53,669 nucleotides of DNA from Fibrobacter sp. (GTDB taxonomy: Bacteria; Fibrobacterota; Fibrobacteria; Fibrobacterales; Fibrobacteraceae). Positions 24,597-34,153 of the stretch are shown here, one piece after another (position 1 is the stretch's first letter; every line of letters begins with the position of its first letter). The translations under genes were made by a program, and so were the position numbers. Location of the stretch: contig JAFVTX010000008.1 of the NCBI GenBank assembly GCA_017503015.1, positions 1 to 53,669 on the forward strand. The letters run 5' to 3'. The notes below the pieces were generated by a model. That model saw only the letters and a list, made by a program, of their open reading frames with translations. It made no database searches and was not told the origin of the DNA.

Positions 24597-25855
24597 TACT
24601 TCAGCTCCTCTTGAATCTGGGCGGCCTCGTAGCTGAGAATGCCGTGAGCTACCGCCACGTTCAGGGATTCCAGTTCGCTGCTCATGGGAATCTTTACCGT
24701 CTCGTCGGCCAATTCGATAAAGTAGGGGTTGGTGCCCGCACCTTCGTTACCCACCAAGAAAGCCATCTTGCGGAGCTTGCGTTCCGGAATCTGGCGCAAG
24801 GACTGCTTGGCATGCAGGTCGGTCGCAATAATCGTGTATCCCTTGCTGCGCAAGAAATTAATCTGGTCAATCAAGTCCACGTCGAATTCGAAAGGAACAC
24901 GGAGGAAAGTTCCCGACGAACCACGGACCACCTTCGGGTTGAAGGGGCTCACGGTACCGCGGCCAAGAATCATGCCGTCAGAACCGAAGCCGAGGCTCGT
25001 GCGGAACAGCGTTCCCAAGTTGCCCGGGTCCTGCACCGCATCCACAAGAGTCAGCACGCTGCGGCTAGATTCGTAGTTGGGCTTGGTATTTGCAATACGG
25101 CAGTGGGCGATAATGCCCTGGGGAGTTACCGTAGAGCTAATCTGCTTCATCTGGTCGGCAGGCATGTCATGGAGGGTGATCCCTGCCTCGTTGATGAGGT
25201 CCAGCAGAGTTTGGTCCTCGAAACCTTCGACGGCGTAAACGGCAATGACCAGCTCGCGATGGTTTTTTACCAGCTCGGTCACCACATGGACTCCTTCGCC
25301 CAAGAAACGGCCTTCGCGTTCGCGGCCCTTTTCTGTGGTGAGGGCCAGGAGCTTCTTGAACCAGGGCGGATTGCCGGCGGTTTCTTCTACGGTTTCCGCC
25401 TGGGCTACGCGGGCTTCCAGAACGGATTCGTCCAGGTTTTCGTCCTGGAAGGCGTCGGACTTTTGTTCCGGACGCTGGCGGTAAATGGGCCTGCTGGACT
25501 TTTCAAAACCGGCCTTGTCGTACCCGCGGAAAGGGCGGTCTCCATCGCGGCGGCGGTCATGACCAAACCTTTCGGAACGGCCGAAGGGCCTGTCGTCAAA
25601 ACGGCGGGGACGGCGTTCGCGGTCAAAGGGCTTGCGCTCGCGGTCGAAACGGCGTTCCCCTGTGCGGCCTTCACGGAGGCTTCCGTCTTCGCGAAGTCCA
25701 CGGGGGCGGTCCCCGCGGGGGCCACGGCCAAATTCCCTATCATCGCCGGTTCTTTCTTCGCGGCGGGGGCGGCGTTCATCACGGCTTTCGCTGACGCCGA
25801 ACTTGCGGTCCAAAGTTTTCCTTATGGTACGCGGGGTCTTGTTTTCTTCGCTCAT
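24596..25855 (-). CDS. SpoU/TrmH-family RNA 2'-O-methyltransferase with Arg/Asp-rich N-terminus
   Basis: The 419-residue protein has two parts. Residues 1 to about 135 are low complexity, dominated by Arg, Asp, Glu and Gly (ERRPRREERTGDDREFGRGP, RRFDDRPFGRSERFGHDRR), like RNA-binding RGG/RD tails. Residues about 165-419 form a standard SpoU enzyme: substrate-binding part FLGEGVHVVTELVKN, then knot motifs DPGNLGTLFRT, FLVGNEGAGTNP and IPMSSELESLNVAVAHGI. It would methylate a ribose in rRNA or tRNA using S-adenosylmethionine. Members without the tail are about 250 residues. It overlaps dxs by 4 nt and pyrF by 1 nt. The target base is unknown. Confidence 0.88.
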   Translation of the reverse strand: MSEENKTPRTIRKTLDRKFGVSESRDERRPRREERTGDDREFGRGPRGDRPRGLREDGSLREGRTGERRFDRERKPFDRERRPRRFDDRPFGRSERFGHDRRRDGDRPFRGYDKAGFEKSSRPIYRQRPEQKSDAFQDENLDESVLEARVAQAETVEETAGNPPWFKKLLALTTEKGREREGRFLGEGVHVVTELVKNHRELVIAVYAVEGFEDQTLLDLINEAGITLHDMPADQMKQISSTVTPQGIIAHCRIANTKPNYESSRSVLTLVDAVQDPGNLGTLFRTSLGFGSDGMILGRGTVSPFNPKVVRGSSGTFLRVPFEFDVDLIDQINFLRSKGYTIIATDLHAKQSLRQIPERKLRKMAFLVGNEGAGTNPYFIELADETVKIPMSSELESLNVAVAHGILSYEAAQIQEELK

Positions 25856-27720
25856 AGTTTTTCCATCAGTTGTTCGGCGACAGATTCGCCATCGATTTTC
25901 AAGAGTTTGTAAAGGTTCTTGATTTCACCTTGCTCCACGAAATTATCCGGGATTCCGAACCGGAAGAACTTCTTGCCTGAATATCCAAGATCTGCGGCGA
26001 GCTCCATCACGGCAGAGCCAAAGCCGCCTACTAAGGTGTTGTCCTCGAGAGTGACAATGGTGTCGTGACTTTCGAACAGGCTGCGATAACATTCGGTGTC
26101 CAGGGGCTTCACCAGACGGGCGTCCACGAGAGTGGGGTTATGCCCATGCTCGCGAAGAATCTTCGCCGTCTTCTTCAGTTCATTGGTCATGAACCCGGCG
26201 CCCAAAAGCAGAATGTCCTTGCCCTGTTCCAAGACCTTCGGGAGCTTCACATCTACTGTCGCAGGCGGCTCCAAAAGCTTCTCGGCAAGGGCAGTCCCGC
26301 GGGGGTAACGGATAGCCACAGGGCCTTCCATATCGATGGAAGCCTTCAGCATATCCCGAAGTTCGTTTTCATCGCTGGGCGCAAGAATGGTCATGCCCGG
26401 CACCGTGCGGAGGAACGACAGGTCAAAGGTCCCGTGATGGGTAGGCCCGTCGGCGCCCACGAGGCCTGCGCGGTCCAGCACGAACACCACGTGCAGTTTC
26501 TGCAGGGCCACGTCGTGCATAATCTGGTCGTAGGCCCGCTGCATAAAGCTGGAATAGATAGCCACCACCGGCACCACTCCGTCGCAGGCAAGGCCTGCGG
26601 CAAAGGTCACCGCATGCTCTTCGGCAATGCCCACATCTATCACCCGGTCGGGCAGTTCCTTGGCCACAATGTCCAGGCCGCAGCCCGTAGGCATGGCGGC
26701 CGTAATCCCGATAATGCGGTCATCCTTCTTGGCCAGTTCCAACAGGGTCTTTCCGAACACGCTGGTAAGAGATGGGTTCGGACTGCCCGGCGAAAGGGGG
26801 AGCCCGCTTTCGGGGTCGAAAGGTCCTGTGCCGTGGAACTTGGTGGGGTTCTTCTCGGCGGCGTTCAGCCCACGGCCCTTCTCGGTCAGAACATGGACCA
26901 GGCAAGGCCCCGGTTGGGACTTGACCCGCTCGAGAATCATGATCAGTTCGTTGATGTCGTGACCGTCGATAGGCCCGAAATAGCGGATACCCAGGTCTTC
27001 GAAGAAAGCCCCCGGCTTCACGGCGTTCTTCGCCGCGTTTTCCACCTGCAAGAACAAATCGCGGAACCTGCTCCCTAGCACACCTGGGAGCCTTGTCATG
27101 AGGCGGTCCAAATCGGAGCGCATCTTGTTGTAGACCGGGTCGGATATCACGCGGTTCAGGTACTTGCTGAACCCGCCCACATTGGGAGCGATGCTCATCT
27201 TGTTGTCGTTCAAGATGATGGTCATGTTCTGCTTCGAAATACCCGCGTTGTTCAGGGCCTCGTAAGCCATACCGCCGGTCATGGAGCCGTCACCGATGAC
27301 AGCCACCACGTTGTTCTTGCGGTTAAAGTGGTTGCGGGCCACAGCAAAGCCAAGAGCCGCCGAAATGGAGGTGGTGGCATGTCCTGCGCCAAAGCAGTCG
27401 TACTCGCTTTCGCAGCGTTTCAAGAATCCAGAGATGCCGCCCTGCTGGCGGAGCGTGTCGAACCGGTCGTAGCGGCCCGTCAAAAGCTTGTGCACATAGG
27501 CCTGGTGCCCTACGTCCCAGACAATCTTGTCTTCGGGAGCGTTGAACACGTAATGGAGGGCGATGGTCAGTTCTACCACCCCGAGGCTAGACGCCAAGTG
27601 GCCGCCATGCTTGGCCACCTGACCAATGATGGTCTCGCGTACCTGGGACGCCAGGTTATAAAGTTCCTCCACAGAACAATGCTTGATGTCCTCGGGAGAC
27701 TTTATGTCTTTCAGTTCCAT
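25852..27720 (-). CDS. dxs: 1-deoxy-D-xylulose-5-phosphate synthase
   Basis: The 622-residue enzyme is full length. The start KSPEDIKHCSVEELYNLASQVRE is typical. The thiamine-diphosphate motif VIGDGSMTGGMAYEALNNAG lies at about residues 150-170. HVLTEKGRG and the transketolase pyrimidine-domain EEHAVTFAAGLA, followed by DRAGLVGADGPTHHG, are intact. It condenses pyruvate and glyceraldehyde-3-phosphate, the first step of the MEP isoprenoid pathway. It overlaps both operon neighbours (1 nt with the prenyl synthase, 4 nt with the methyltransferase), joining the entry and chain-elongation steps of isoprenoid synthesis. Confidence 0.97.
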   Translation of the reverse strand: MELKDIKSPEDIKHCSVEELYNLASQVRETIIGQVAKHGGHLASSLGVVELTIALHYVFNAPEDKIVWDVGHQAYVHKLLTGRYDRFDTLRQQGGISGFLKRCESEYDCFGAGHATTSISAALGFAVARNHFNRKNNVVAVIGDGSMTGGMAYEALNNAGISKQNMTIILNDNKMSIAPNVGGFSKYLNRVISDPVYNKMRSDLDRLMTRLPGVLGSRFRDLFLQVENAAKNAVKPGAFFEDLGIRYFGPIDGHDINELIMILERVKSQPGPCLVHVLTEKGRGLNAAEKNPTKFHGTGPFDPESGLPLSPGSPNPSLTSVFGKTLLELAKKDDRIIGITAAMPTGCGLDIVAKELPDRVIDVGIAEEHAVTFAAGLACDGVVPVVAIYSSFMQRAYDQIMHDVALQKLHVVFVLDRAGLVGADGPTHHGTFDLSFLRTVPGMTILAPSDENELRDMLKASIDMEGPVAIRYPRGTALAEKLLEPPATVDVKLPKVLEQGKDILLLGAGFMTNELKKTAKILREHGHNPTLVDARLVKPLDTECYRSLFESHDTIVTLEDNTLVGGFGSAVMELAADLGYSGKKFFRFGIPDNFVEQGEIKNLYKLLKIDGESVAEQLMEKL

Positions 27721-28607
27721 TACTTAACCCGGGTGATAATGAATGCGGCTATGGCCCGAAGGATTTCGGTATCGCAGGAAAGGGAATCCAGAGACTTGAT
27801 GGACTCTTCGAAGAGTTCCTTGGCCTTTTCCCTGGAGCGGTCAAGCCCCACCACAGAGGGGTAGGTGGCCTTGCCCTTCTCGATGTCGGAACCGGCATCC
27901 TTGCCCAGTTCTTCGGTAGTGGAGACAATGTCCAGGATATCGTCCACAATCTGGAACGCAAGGCCGATGGACTTGCCGTACTTGCGGATGACCTGGATAT
28001 CGGCATCGCTTGCACCGGCAAGCATGGCGCCTACCTGCAAGGCCGCCTCGATAAGGGCCGCCGTCTTGTGGTAATGGATGTAGTCCACCGTTTCCAGGTC
28101 CACTTCCTTGCCTTCGCACTCGATGTCGATCATTTCGCCGCCGATAAGGCCGTAGGTGCTGAGCAGGTGGGCAAGGACTTCGATTGCACGGGCGTTTCCT
28201 GTCTTGCCCATGAGTTCAAAAGCGAGCACGCAAAGGGCATCTCCTGCCATTACGGCCGTAGCCTCGCCAAACTGCTTGTGGCTGGTGGGCTTTCCCCTGC
28301 GGAAGTCGTCGTTGTCGATACAGGGCAGGTCGTCGTGAATGAGGGAGAAGGTGTGGATCATCTCCAGAGCGACCATGGCGAGCTCAACGCCTTCGCCCTT
28401 GCCGCCGAACATGTCAAAAGTAGCCCTAACAAGGGCAGGACGCAGGCGCTTACCGCCCGCCAGCATAGAATAGCGCATGGCCTCGTGCAACCGGCAGGGC
28501 TGATCCGTCACCGGAGGGAGGTACTTGTCAAATAGGGCTTCCGCCTCTACAGAAATCTTGGACAGATAGTCCTGAGCAATAGCTGCTTCTTTTTCAATAG
28601 ACTGCAT
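27720..28607 (-). CDS. ispA: Polyprenyl (farnesyl/geranylgeranyl) diphosphate synthase
   Basis: The 295-residue all-helical enzyme has both Asp-rich motifs: DDLPCIDNDD (first, DDx4D form typical of bacterial farnesyl synthases) and DDILD (second), plus GGKRLRPALV and FQIVDDILD. It condenses isopentenyl diphosphate with allylic diphosphates in the cytoplasm. The DDx4D spacing and length fit IspA. It heads the overlapped isoprenoid operon with dxs. The gene is divergent from the membrane pyrophosphatase, fitting since prenyl transfer releases pyrophosphate (inference). Confidence 0.93.
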   Translation of the reverse strand: MQSIEKEAAIAQDYLSKISVEAEALFDKYLPPVTDQPCRLHEAMRYSMLAGGKRLRPALVRATFDMFGGKGEGVELAMVALEMIHTFSLIHDDLPCIDNDDFRRGKPTSHKQFGEATAVMAGDALCVLAFELMGKTGNARAIEVLAHLLSTYGLIGGEMIDIECEGKEVDLETVDYIHYHKTAALIEAALQVGAMLAGASDADIQVIRKYGKSIGLAFQIVDDILDIVSTTEELGKDAGSDIEKGKATYPSVVGLDRSREKAKELFEESIKSLDSLSCDTEILRAIAAFIITRVK

Positions 28608-28740
28608 ACCCCCAAAGATACTTAAATCAGGGGGGCCCCCTATCCCGTTTTACCCCCATTTTATCCCCTTTTTCCCCGTTTCGTCATAAATAAATGGACC
28701 GAGTTGTGCTTTTTTCTTTTTTTGGAGATAGATTTCAAAT

Positions 28741-28746
28741 AGGAGG
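28741..28746 (+). promoter_or_regulatory. Strong ribosome binding site of the pyrophosphatase gene
   Basis: A perfect AGGAGG lies 5 nt before ATG 28752 and fixes the start. Confidence 0.85.
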
Positions 28747-28751
28747 TTCCC

Positions 28752-31118
28752 ATGACTACGATTCCCAGTTTTTGGTTCCTTGTTCCTGTCGCGGCCCTGT
28801 TCGCCCTCGTTATGGCCTACCTGTTCTACAGGGCCATGAAAAAAGCTCCCGATGGCAACCGCAAAATGAAAGCCATCGCCCACTTTGTGCGGGTGGGGGC
28901 GTTTGCCTACCTGAGGCGCCAATACAAGACCGTCTCCATCGTCTTTACGGTGCTGTTCGCGGTGTTCGTGGTGCTCGCCATCATGGGCATCCAGAACCCC
29001 TTTGTGCCGGTGGCGTTCCTTACCGGCGGTTTCTTCAGCGGCCTGTGCGGTTTTCTGGGCATGAAGACCGCCACCTACGCAAGTTCCAGAACGGCCCAGG
29101 GCGCCATGAGCAGCCTGAACCGGGGGCTTGTCATCGCCTTCAGAAGCGGGGCCGTCATGGGCCTTGTGGTGGTGGGCTTTGGCCTGCTGGACATTTCGGC
29201 GTGGTTTATCTTGCTGAATTACATCTATGACCACAACGTGTTCGGTTTCGGCGCCGACATTGCAAACAAACTAGCACTAGGAGAATGGAGCGAGTCCTTC
29301 CTGCAAAATGACGCCTGGCTCCACGGCAAGATGGTAGAAATCACCACCACCATGCTGACCTTCGGCATGGGAGCCTCTTTGCAGGCGCTGTTCGCACGCG
29401 TGGGCGGAGGCATCTACACCAAGGCGGCCGACGTAGGCGCCGACCTGGTGGGCAAGGTAGAAGCGGGAATCCCCGAAGACGACCCGAGAAACCCGGCCAC
29501 CATCGCCGACAACGTGGGCGACAACGTAGGAGACGTAGCCGGCATGGGAGCCGACCTCTACGAATCATACTGCGGGTCCATCTTGGCGACGGCGGCTCTG
29601 GGGGCGGCTCTCCCCGGAGGCCTCAACTACGTAATCGCCCCCATGGTGGTGGCGGCCATCGGTATCGTGCTTTCGGTGGTGGGCATTTTCATGGTCCGCA
29701 CCAAGGAAGATGCCACCACCAAGAACCTTCTCCACTCCCTCCTGACAGGAACGCTGGGCTCATCTATCATGATCCTCATCGCCCTCTTTGTCATGGTGAA
29801 ACTTGGATTTATCGGCATGGGAATTTTCGGGGCGGTGCTTTCGGGCCTTGCCGCCGGCGTGCTTATTGGGCAGTTTACGGAATACTACACCTCCGACGCC
29901 TACAAGCCTACCAGGGGCATCGCAGGGCAGGCTAGGCTTGGAGCCGCCACCACCATCATCGACGGCATTTCGGTAGGCATGTTCTCTACGGGGCTCCCTG
30001 TGGTGACCATCGTGATTGGCATCATCGCCGCATTTGGATGCGCTGGTGGTTTTGAAAACATGGCCATGGGACTTTACGGCGTAGGCTTTGCGGCCGTGGG
30101 CATGCTCAGCACCTTGGGAATTACCCTGGCTACAGATGCCTTTGGGCCTATTGCCGACAACGCCGGCGGAAACGCCGAAATGGCAGGGCTTGACGCCAGC
30201 GTGCGCGCCCGTACCGACGAACTGGACATGCTGGGGAACACCACTGCCGCCACCGGAAAGGGATTCGCCATCGGGTCTGCGGCCCTTACCGCCATGGCGC
30301 TGCTGGCCTCTTATGTCGAAGAAATCAAGATATGGATTGGCCACCTGGCTACATCGGCCAAGGGCCTCTGGAACGTAGGCAGCGTCACCTTCGCGAACCA
30401 CAGCCAGGACCTGGTAAATGCGGTAGCCAACATAGACGGTGCAAAGATTCTCGACGGCGGAAACCGCGCCGTCTCTGCCAGCGGCGAGCTTATCGGCCTT
30501 GTGGCCAGCAAGGCGAACTACGTGGACTTCATGAACATCTACAACCTGAACCTCATGAACCCGCTGCTGCTGGGAGGCATCTTCATCGGTGCCATGATGG
30601 CCTTCGTGTTCTGTGCCCTCACCATCAAGGCGGTGGGCCGTGCCGCCAGCGCCATGGTCGAAGAAGTCCGTCGGCAGTTCAGGGAAATCCCCGGAATCAT
30701 GGAGGGTACGGGCCAGCCGGATTACGCCCGCTGCGTGGAGATTTCCACCGTAGGCGCCCAGCACGAAATGGTCATCCCGTCGCTTCTGGCAGTTGTGGTT
30801 CCGGTGCTGGTGGGGCTCTTTATGGGCGTGGCCGGAGTGTTCGGCTTGCTGGTGGGCGGACTTGCGTGCGGTTTTGCCCTTGCCACCATGCTGAACAATG
30901 CAGGCGGCGCCTGGGATAACGCGAAGAAATTCGTGGAAAAAGGGAACTACGGCGGCAAGGGCTCCGATACACACAAGTCCGCCGTCGTCGGCGATACCGT
31001 GGGCGACCCCTTCAAGGATACCGCAGGTCCTTCCCTGAATATCCTCATCAAGCTCATGACTATGGTGAGCGTCGTCTTTGCAGGAGTGATCGTCCGCTTC
31101 GGCGGGTTCCTGTTCTAG
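28752..31118 (+). CDS. hppA: Membrane-bound ion-pumping pyrophosphatase, K+-dependent type
   Basis: The 788-residue protein has about 16-17 membrane helices. The pyrophosphate-binding motifs are intact: [53 protein letters not shown] and, at the C-terminus, [22 protein letters not shown]. It hydrolyses pyrophosphate and pumps H+ and/or Na+ across the inner membrane, saving energy in anaerobes. In NTTAATGKG the determinants read Ala and Gly at the positions where K+-independent enzymes have Lys and Thr, so it belongs to the K+-dependent group. Whether it pumps Na+, H+ or both is not decidable by eye. It is monocistronic, convergent with the next gene with one base between stop codons. Confidence 0.96.
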   Translation: MTTIPSFWFLVPVAALFALVMAYLFYRAMKKAPDGNRKMKAIAHFVRVGAFAYLRRQYKTVSIVFTVLFAVFVVLAIMGIQNPFVPVAFLTGGFFSGLCGFLGMKTATYASSRTAQGAMSSLNRGLVIAFRSGAVMGLVVVGFGLLDISAWFILLNYIYDHNVFGFGADIANKLALGEWSESFLQNDAWLHGKMVEITTTMLTFGMGASLQALFARVGGGIYTKAADVGADLVGKVEAGIPEDDPRNPATIADNVGDNVGDVAGMGADLYESYCGSILATAALGAALPGGLNYVIAPMVVAAIGIVLSVVGIFMVRTKEDATTKNLLHSLLTGTLGSSIMILIALFVMVKLGFIGMGIFGAVLSGLAAGVLIGQFTEYYTSDAYKPTRGIAGQARLGAATTIIDGISVGMFSTGLPVVTIVIGIIAAFGCAGGFENMAMGLYGVGFAAVGMLSTLGITLATDAFGPIADNAGGNAEMAGLDASVRARTDELDMLGNTTAATGKGFAIGSAALTAMALLASYVEEIKIWIGHLATSAKGLWNVGSVTFANHSQDLVNAVANIDGAKILDGGNRAVSASGELIGLVASKANYVDFMNIYNLNLMNPLLLGGIFIGAMMAFVFCALTIKAVGRAASAMVEEVRRQFREIPGIMEGTGQPDYARCVEISTVGAQHEMVIPSLLAVVVPVLVGLFMGVAGVFGLLVGGLACGFALATMLNNAGGAWDNAKKFVEKGNYGGKGSDTHKSAVVGDTVGDPFKDTAGPSLNILIKLMTMVSVVFAGVIVRFGGFLF

Positions 31119-31119
31119 C

Positions 31120-32454
31120 CTACCTGGATTCGGACTTCTTGAAGGTGGCGCTGGTCACACGGTTGCGGCCTGCCTGCTTGGAGGCATACAGGGCCTTGTC
31201 CGCACGGTCGAACAGGCGCTTGGGATCTTCGCCCGCAACCATTTCGGCGATACCGAAGGAGCAAGTAACCACCTGCTGCTTGATAAGCTGAGTCGTCTCG
31301 ATGGCGTGACGGAGCTTTTCGGCCAGGAACTGGGCGTTCTGGATAGGCGTGTCGCCGCAGAGGATCACGAACTCTTCGCCACCCCAGCGGACCAGGGCGT
31401 CGGTGTTACGGATCTTGCCCTGGATAAGCTTGGTGAGGTTCACCAGCACCTCGTCGCCAACGTTGTGGCCCCAGGTGTCGTTCACGTCCTTGAAATGGTC
31501 GATATCCAGAATCACGAAGGAAACGGGGCTTCCGTTCTTTACCAGTTCCTCGTGTTCACGCATAAGCACGCTGCTGAAGCCCGCACGGTTCAGGCAACCC
31601 GTCAGCGGGTCTTCCTTGCTGGACTTCTCGTATTCGCTCTTCTCGATTTCCAGGGCCTTCAGGTTCTTTTCCAGTTCCTCGCGCTTTTTCTTGTTGGAAG
31701 CCCGTTCGCGGCTGTAGTCGAAGAAGCGGATAATCAAGATGATCAAGAAGGTCACGAACCAGATAGCGACGATGATGGTCACCAGGTCTGCCCAGGCAAT
31801 CTTCTTGCCCTTGAAGCAGAGGCCGCGGATTTCCATAGTGCCGTAGCCCAGGGGAGCGTTGGTGCCCGTCTGGATTTCGATAAGGGGCACGTTGGACAGG
31901 TCCACGCGGGCCTTGTGCACGTTGATTTCGTTCTGGGCCACCCACCAGCCCGCCACGCGGAATTCCTGGGGTACGAACACCGCAGGGTAGGTTTCTTCTA
32001 GCGGGAAAAATTCCAGTTCGTTGAATTTCAGGGAGCTTTCGTCGCCTTCGCGGTAAATGGACGGATCGTAGCTGCGCATGTAGAGGCGCACCGTTCCCTC
32101 GCCGCGAGGCTTAATCCACACGAAAATGCTGTCGTAGTGGGAAAGGTCCAATCCTTTGGTCTGGCCATCTCCCAGCAAAATCTTGATACCCGCAAAGGGG
32201 TAAGCGTAGCCTTCCCGCAGTTCGTAGTCCACCACCACGGAAGAATCCGTACGGATCAGTTTGACTGCGGAATTACCGCCGTCGGCGGAGTCCGTCTGGG
32301 CGATAATGTAGGGGTAGTCGGAAAGGTTCAAGAAGACAATGTCGTTCAGCCCCTTGTGGTAAGCCGTAAGGGCGATAACCGTAGCGGCAAGGAGCACAAA
32401 AATCAGGATGTTCATCCTGAACAGGGCATATATCTTTTCCATCAACCAAGACAT
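31120..32454 (-). CDS. Diguanylate cyclase with periplasmic carbohydrate-binding-like sensor domain
   Basis: The 444-residue protein has membrane helix 1 at about 13-33, a periplasmic beta-rich domain about 35-220 (with EGTVRLYMRSYDP, FVPQEFRVAGWWVAQNEIN, resembling CIA30/galactose-binding sandwich folds), membrane helix 2 at about 226-247, a charged coiled coil about 250-290, and a GGDEF domain to residue 440. The active site reads RWGGEEF; the RxxD inhibitory site RNTD is in place, so feedback inhibition by c-di-GMP is likely. LDIDHFKDVNDTWGHNVGD is intact. It could sense a periplasmic ligand, perhaps a glycan, and signal by c-di-GMP (inference). Confidence 0.88.
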   Translation of the reverse strand: MSWLMEKIYALFRMNILIFVLLAATVIALTAYHKGLNDIVFLNLSDYPYIIAQTDSADGGNSAVKLIRTDSSVVVDYELREGYAYPFAGIKILLGDGQTKGLDLSHYDSIFVWIKPRGEGTVRLYMRSYDPSIYREGDESSLKFNELEFFPLEETYPAVFVPQEFRVAGWWVAQNEINVHKARVDLSNVPLIEIQTGTNAPLGYGTMEIRGLCFKGKKIAWADLVTIIVAIWFVTFLIILIIRFFDYSRERASNKKKREELEKNLKALEIEKSEYEKSSKEDPLTGCLNRAGFSSVLMREHEELVKNGSPVSFVILDIDHFKDVNDTWGHNVGDEVLVNLTKLIQGKIRNTDALVRWGGEEFVILCGDTPIQNAQFLAEKLRHAIETTQLIKQQVVTCSFGIAEMVAGEDPKRLFDRADKALYASKQAGRNRVTSATFKKSESR

Positions 32455-32514
32455 CTAAAAGATTCCGTTAAACTTGCTTTCAAAATAATACAAAACTATT
32501 GCGAAAACAAGAGT

Positions 32515-33594
32515 TTACCTGCTCAAAAAGCCTCCCAATCGGCCAACCGTGAAACGGAGGGTCTGTGCAAGCTCTTCTTGGGAGTGTGCGGAGGGGTGAC
32601 CGTGGAGCGCGGTGTTCTCTGTCTGGACCAACTTGTACTCCAGGTCCTTGAAGCCCTTCGCCTGCTGGTCTTCGAAAACCTGTTGCACCGCAGGAGTCAT
32701 GGCGTCGTTAGGCCAGGTTTTGGTAGATACCAGCAGGAACTTCACCCCGGGGTGCAGTTTGCGGAGCTTGGCGAGCAAGGCGTCGTAGGTCGCCTTGAAG
32801 GCGGCAGGATCCGCGTAGGGAGGATTGCCCTGAAAATCGTTGATGCCCACTAAAATCACGATGACCTGGGGGTGAAATGTCTCGAAATTCCAGAGTTCGG
32901 ATTCCCCCTGTTCCGCCGCACCAAAGACGGTGTAGTCGTAGAGCCTGCTCAAAGGCCAGTCGGGCACAATCCCGTCGTAGTTGCGGACAAGGCCGCGGCC
33001 GCTCACCGCGTTAATCTGAAAGTCCGCCTTGTATCCGTCGGCCAGCAAAAAGGCGTAACTCTTGGAAGTATTGGTCTTTTCGAAAACGGTTCCGTCTTCG
33101 GGGCCGTTCGCCTCGTTGCCGTAACCTACACTGTAGGAATCCCCGATAAATTCGATGCGGCGGTTAGAAGCCTTGGGCTTCGGTCCGAACTTGCCTCCCT
33201 TGCCGAGGTCGATACTGTAGAGGTTGATCTTTCCCGGATTGGACTCGCTGACCTTGATCAGGCGGAACTGGTGGACGCCTTCGCTCTGGACTTTTACCTT
33301 GTGGGTTTCGCGGGCGTCGATGACGAAATACTCGGCGGTCTTGCCGTCGATATCCAGACGGTAGCGGGCCTCCCCTTCCAGGTCAAAGGAAAGTTCCTTC
33401 GTGGTAGCGGCAAACTGGACCATGACTCCGGGAGCGCTTGCGGTAAGGGCCTGGGACGAAACTTGCCAGCGGCCCGTCAAGAGAACGTTTTCCAACAGGG
33501 GATGATTCATAGGACCTCCGAAAGAGAAGGTGAAAAAGCCGAACGCCAAAAGCAAGAGGGCGGCAAAGGAGATGTGCGTTTTTTCCGTGTTCAT
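32515..33594 (-). CDS. SGNH/GDSL carbohydrate esterase (CE2-like)
   Basis: The 359-residue secreted protein has a signal peptide (residues about 1-26). A jelly-roll-like domain about 35-135 (FAATTKELSFDLEGEARYRLDIDG) precedes the SGNH hydrolase. The catalytic block I reads FIGDSYSVGYG (Ser153), block III VGINDFQG and block V GHPSAHSQEELA. This order of a beta-sandwich followed by an SGNH hydrolase is that of family CE2 acetylxylan esterases/CtCE2. It would remove acetyl groups from plant cell-wall polysaccharides. In the minus strand TATATT lies 11 nt before the ATG, giving at most a very short leader. Exact substrate unproven. Confidence 0.85.
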   Translation of the reverse strand: MNTEKTHISFAALLLLAFGFFTFSFGGPMNHPLLENVLLTGRWQVSSQALTASAPGVMVQFAATTKELSFDLEGEARYRLDIDGKTAEYFVIDARETHKVKVQSEGVHQFRLIKVSESNPGKINLYSIDLGKGGKFGPKPKASNRRIEFIGDSYSVGYGNEANGPEDGTVFEKTNTSKSYAFLLADGYKADFQINAVSGRGLVRNYDGIVPDWPLSRLYDYTVFGAAEQGESELWNFETFHPQVIVILVGINDFQGNPPYADPAAFKATYDALLAKLRKLHPGVKFLLVSTKTWPNDAMTPAVQQVFEDQQAKGFKDLEYKLVQTENTALHGHPSAHSQEELAQTLRFTVGRLGGFLSR

Positions 33595-33636
33595 TTGTGC
33601 TGAACAATATATAAAATGAGGGACAGGAGGGAAGGT

Positions 33637-33727
33637 GTGAGTTGTGAGTGGTGAGTGGTGAGTTCGTATGGTCGCGCCTTTGGCGCCAAATTATATACTG
33701 AAAACCCATGACTGATAACTGATAACT
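33637..33727. repeat. Heptamer-repeat plus GC-hairpin element (variant)
   Basis: Tandem GTGAGTG heptamers (33637-33664) are followed by GGTCGCGCCTTTGGCGCC and then tandem TGATAAC heptamers (33709-33727). The plan matches the elements at 15771, 22681 and 48241 although the heptamer differs. Confidence 0.6.
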
Positions 33728-33835
33728 ATAATCTATCATTTTGATGAAAATTATGTATTTGACTTTATGGATTTGCAAAGGTATATTAGGGGCATAAGAA
33801 ACAAACAATTCAAAAAGAACAGGGAGTTCAAAAAA

Positions 33836-34117
33836 ATGAAAAAGCTTTTGGTCATCTTCGCACTGGTCGCCGCAACATTCGCTTCTGCCGAAAATACGCG
33901 GGCAATCCCCAATCAATCGATCAATGTGACGAGAAATTGCAAGGCCATCGTAGAACAGGCTTGGGTGTTCGGCACTGCCGTTCCTGCCCGCTGCCAGGCC
34001 TTCAATCTAGACCAATCTAACAAGGCCCAGTCCACTGTTAAGCAGACCTCCTCACGAAACAGCGTCGCTATAAAAGTGTCGAAGCACCGCTCCTCTATCG
34101 CCGCCAAGCAAGGCTAG
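33836..34117 (+). CDS. Small secreted protein of unknown function
   Basis: Starting at the ATG of MKKLLVIFALVAATFASAE, the protein has 93 residues and a clear signal peptide cleaved near residue 18. An upstream in-frame ATG (33767) would put 23 charged residues before the signal peptide and is unlikely; AGGGAG lies about 10 nt before 33836. The mature part is Ser/Asn/Lys-rich, basic, with two Cys (NCKAIV, ARCQAF) that could form a disulfide. No family recognised. The gene precedes the cytochrome c gene by 36 nt in the same direction. Confidence 0.65.
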   Translation: MKKLLVIFALVAATFASAENTRAIPNQSINVTRNCKAIVEQAWVFGTAVPARCQAFNLDQSNKAQSTVKQTSSRNSVAIKVSKHRSSIAAKQG

Positions 34118-34141
34118 GCGTAAATCCTACCCCCTAATTAC

Positions 34142-34147
34142 TATATT
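34142..34147 (+). promoter_or_regulatory. TATATT -10-like box just before the cytochrome c start
   Basis: TATATT ends 6 nt before ATG 34154, with no Shine-Dalgarno between them; a transcript from it would be leaderless or nearly so. No convincing -35 hexamer is seen. Confidence 0.35.
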
Positions 34148-34153
34148 CTCCCC

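Noticed and set aside
28630-28641. GGGGGGCCCCCC palindrome upstream of hppA and the prenyl synthase
   Set aside because: A short self-complementary run with no loop or flanking T-run; not enough to call an operator or terminator.
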